Source: Lachnospiraceae bacterium
GTDB taxonomy: Bacteria; Bacillota; Clostridia; Lachnospirales; Lachnospiraceae
Direction: 5' to 3'
NCBI GenBank assembly: GCA_022774705.1
Contig: JALFLM010000043.1
Span: 1-32,346, forward strand
Length of the DNA: 32,346 nt
In this document: positions 30,507 through 32,346 of the stretch, in pieces
Position numbering within the stretch: position 1 is the first letter of the stretch
How the letters are laid out: each line of letters starts with the position of its first letter
The notes under the pieces: generated by a model
What the model was told of the DNA's origin: nothing
The model's input: only the letters and a program-made list of their open reading frames with translations
Database searches by the model: none
Translations under genes and position numbers: made by a program

Positions 30507-31940
30507 ATGACAGACAGATACACGAGTCCGCTTTCAGAACGTTATGCAAGTAAAGAGATGCAGTATATATTTTCCCAGGATAAAAAGTTCCGCACCTGGA
30601 GAAGATTATGGATCGCGCTGGCAGAATCCGAATATGAACTGGGTCTGGACAGCATTACTCAGGAACAGATCGATGAATTAAAGGAACACAAGGATGACAT
30701 TAATTATGATGTAGCCAGAGAAAGAGAAAAACTGGTGCGCCATGATGTTATGTCCCATGTGTACGCATACGGCGTACAGTGCCCCAAAGCAAAGGGCATT
30801 ATCCATCTGGGTGCAACCTCCTGCTATGTAGGTGACAATACCGATATTATCATCATGTCCGAAGCACTGCAGCTGGTAAAAAAGAAACTGGTCAATGTAC
30901 TGGCTGAACTGGCGAAATTTGCCGATCAGTACAAGGATCTGCCCACGCTGGCATTTACCCATTTCCAGCCTGCACAGCCAACTACCGTCGGCAAGCGTGC
31001 AACACTCTGGATGATGGAACTGAAGCTGGATCTGGATGATCTGGAATACCTCATCGGCAGCCTGCGGCTGCTGGGTTCCAAGGGTACTACCGGTACACAG
31101 GCAAGCTTTATGGAACTGTTTAACGGTGATCATGACAAGATCAAACAGCTGGATCAGAAGATCGCTGAAAAGATGGGCTTCCCCGGCTGCTATCCTGTGT
31201 CCGGCCAGACCTACTCCAGAAAAGTGGACAGCCGCGTGGTAAGTGTTCTGGCAGGCATCGCTCAGAGTGCTCACAAGTTCTCCAATGATATCCGCCTTCT
31301 GCAGCATCTGAAGGAAGTGGAAGAGCCTTTCGAGAAAAATCAGATCGGTTCCTCTGCCATGGCATATAAGAGAAATCCCATGCGCTGTGAACGTATGGCA
31401 TCTCTTGCAAACTATGTAATGTCCGACATGATGAACCCCATGCTGGTGGCTTCTACCCAGTGGTTTGAACGGACTCTGGATGACTCTGCCAATAAGAGAA
31501 TCAGCATTCCCGAAGCATTTCTGGCAGTAGACGGAATTCTGGATCTGTACCTGAATGTGGTGGACGGTCTCGTTGTATACGACAAGGTTATCCGCAAACA
31601 TCTGATGGCCGAGCTTCCCTTTATGGCAACGGAAAATATCATGATGGATGCTGTAAAAGCAGGCGGTGACCGTCAGGAACTTCATGAAAAGATCCGTACC
31701 CTGTCCATGGAAGCAGGACGCAATGTAAAGGAAAAGGGCCTGGACAACAATCTTCTGGAGCTGATTGCAGCAGATCCTTCTTTCGGTCTGAATCTGGAAG
31801 ACCTGCAGAAATCCATGGATCCTTCCCGTTATACAGGACGCGCCAAAGAGCAGGTGGAGGAATTCCTGGCAGATGTCATTCAGCCTGTATTGGATGAGAA
31901 TAAAGAAATCCTTGGTGTAAAGGCAGAAATCAATGTCTGA
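30507..31940 (+). CDS. purB: Adenylosuccinate lyase
   Basis: A 477-residue cytoplasmic lyase acting twice in purine synthesis (SAICAR to AICAR, adenylosuccinate to AMP). It shows the fumarase/ASL superfamily blocks: HLGATSCYVGDN, the catalytic-His region FTHFQPAQPTTVGKR (near 150) and the signature GSSAMAYKRNPMRCE (near 282-296). Length agrees with the long subgroup. AAAGGAT precedes the ATG. It is co-transcribed with purF, and its stop overlaps the start of a small membrane protein gene. Confidence 0.95.
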   Translation: MTDRYTSPLSERYASKEMQYIFSQDKKFRTWRRLWIALAESEYELGLDSITQEQIDELKEHKDDINYDVAREREKLVRHDVMSHVYAYGVQCPKAKGIIHLGATSCYVGDNTDIIIMSEALQLVKKKLVNVLAELAKFADQYKDLPTLAFTHFQPAQPTTVGKRATLWMMELKLDLDDLEYLIGSLRLLGSKGTTGTQASFMELFNGDHDKIKQLDQKIAEKMGFPGCYPVSGQTYSRKVDSRVVSVLAGIAQSAHKFSNDIRLLQHLKEVEEPFEKNQIGSSAMAYKRNPMRCERMASLANYVMSDMMNPMLVASTQWFERTLDDSANKRISIPEAFLAVDGILDLYLNVVDGLVVYDKVIRKHLMAELPFMATENIMMDAVKAGGDRQELHEKIRTLSMEAGRNVKEKGLDNNLLELIAADPSFGLNLEDLQKSMDPSRYTGRAKEQVEEFLADVIQPVLDENKEILGVKAEINV

Positions 31941-32271
31941 TCTGAAAACCGGGAAAAAAACAGGAGAGAAAGTTTCCGAAGTAAAATCTTCTGAAACAGG
32001 ATTTTCTGAAACCGCCGGAAACCGCCGTAAGATGACTTTCAGGCAGATCATCGCATGGATCGCTATTATTATGCTGGCGGGCATATATGTGATGACACTG
32101 ATATGCAGTTTCATCGACAGCCCTCTGGCAGAGCAGATGTTTCACGCATCTTTGTACTGTACCTTTTTCATTCCCGTCATGTCCTGGGTATTTATCATGA
32201 CTGTGAAGCTGGTAAAAGGAAACGGAAATGAAACCGGTGAAAAGCAGGAAGACGATAGGTCCGAGAACTGA
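31933..32271 (+). CDS. Small two-helix membrane protein, overlapping purB
   Basis: 112 residues. A polar Lys/Glu/Ser-rich N-terminus (1-36) precedes two hydrophobic helices (about 38-60 and 72-92), followed by a short charged tail ending DDRSEN. The ATG at 31933 overlaps the last eight bases of purB, so translation is probably coupled. I do not recognise a family beyond a small membrane protein. A role in purine metabolism is only guilt by association. Confidence 0.6.
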   Translation: MSDLKTGKKTGEKVSEVKSSETGFSETAGNRRKMTFRQIIAWIAIIMLAGIYVMTLICSFIDSPLAEQMFHASLYCTFFIPVMSWVFIMTVKLVKGNGNETGEKQEDDRSEN

Positions 32272-32346
32272 AGGAGACCGGAACGGAAAAAGAATATAAA
32301 GGTAATATAAAAGTAAATAAAAGTAAATAAAAGAAGGACTGTCAGA

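Noticed and set aside
30678-32114. Minus-strand frame of 478 codons opposite purB
   Set aside because: Shadow of purB; no recognisable domain.

Overview
The window looks like chromosomal DNA from a gut Lachnospiraceae-type bacterium (Bacillota, Clostridia). The evidence is AGGAGG-type ribosome binding sites, moderate GC, a BspA-like secreted repeat protein, a YfhO membrane protein, a GldG/DUF4340 ABC operon, an iron-sulfur-type PurF, and dapA-dapB behind a lysine riboswitch. The genus cannot be fixed from the sequence alone. No rRNA, tRNA, CRISPR array, intact insertion sequence or prophage gene was seen.

Layout. 148-5700: a giant mosaic BspA-like surface protein that has lost its 5' end. 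5957-7819: secreted purple-acid-phosphatase-like metallophosphoesterase. 7969-9096: YibE/F membrane protein, convergent with a flotillin-like SPFH protein (9176-10738). 10739-14675 is an accessory patch: a cloverleaf-like palindromic element, a decayed AAA/PD-(D/E)XK pseudogene, and an AlbA_2/Schlafen-type regulator. In that regulator four 11-bp repeats sit exactly where the reading frame breaks before a winged-helix domain, which is the layout of a phase-variable switch. 14676-17286: a GntR/UTRA repressor diverging from a mannose-6-phosphate-isomerase-like fusion protein, with inverted operator-like sites over both promoters and two related hairpins flanking the pair. 17379-20051: YfhO. 20071-20381: remnants of a GT2 glycosyltransferase. 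20538-21158: a protein with two OB folds, followed by a consensus promoter and terminator that could make a small RNA. 21337-26303: a four-gene ABC operon (ATPase, permease, GldG-like, DUF4340) on the minus strand. 26462-26597: a long palindrome. 26661-28409: dapB and dapA, transcribed leftward from an L-box leader. 28870-32271: purF, purB and a small membrane protein, transcribed rightward.

How the genes work together. The L-box, dapA and dapB form a lysine-feedback-controlled branch of lysine/diaminopimelate synthesis. PurF and PurB are steps of purine synthesis in one transcription unit. The ABC operon encodes a complete ATPase-permease-accessory set of the gliding-type family, with unknown substrate. 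The GntR repressor very probably controls the sugar-phosphate isomerase-like gene opposite it.

The strongest candidate for something undescribed is the repeat-controlled AlbA_2/winged-helix switch at 12705-14345. Other leads are the candidate small RNA at 21179-21290 and several repeated or palindromic structured elements (10951-11185, 14502/17287, 26462-26597, 28438-28515). Several genes carry internal deletions or frame breaks (BspA 5' end, the AAA/PD-(D/E)XK gene, GT2, possibly the isomerase), so the middle of the window appears to be decaying or rearranging.
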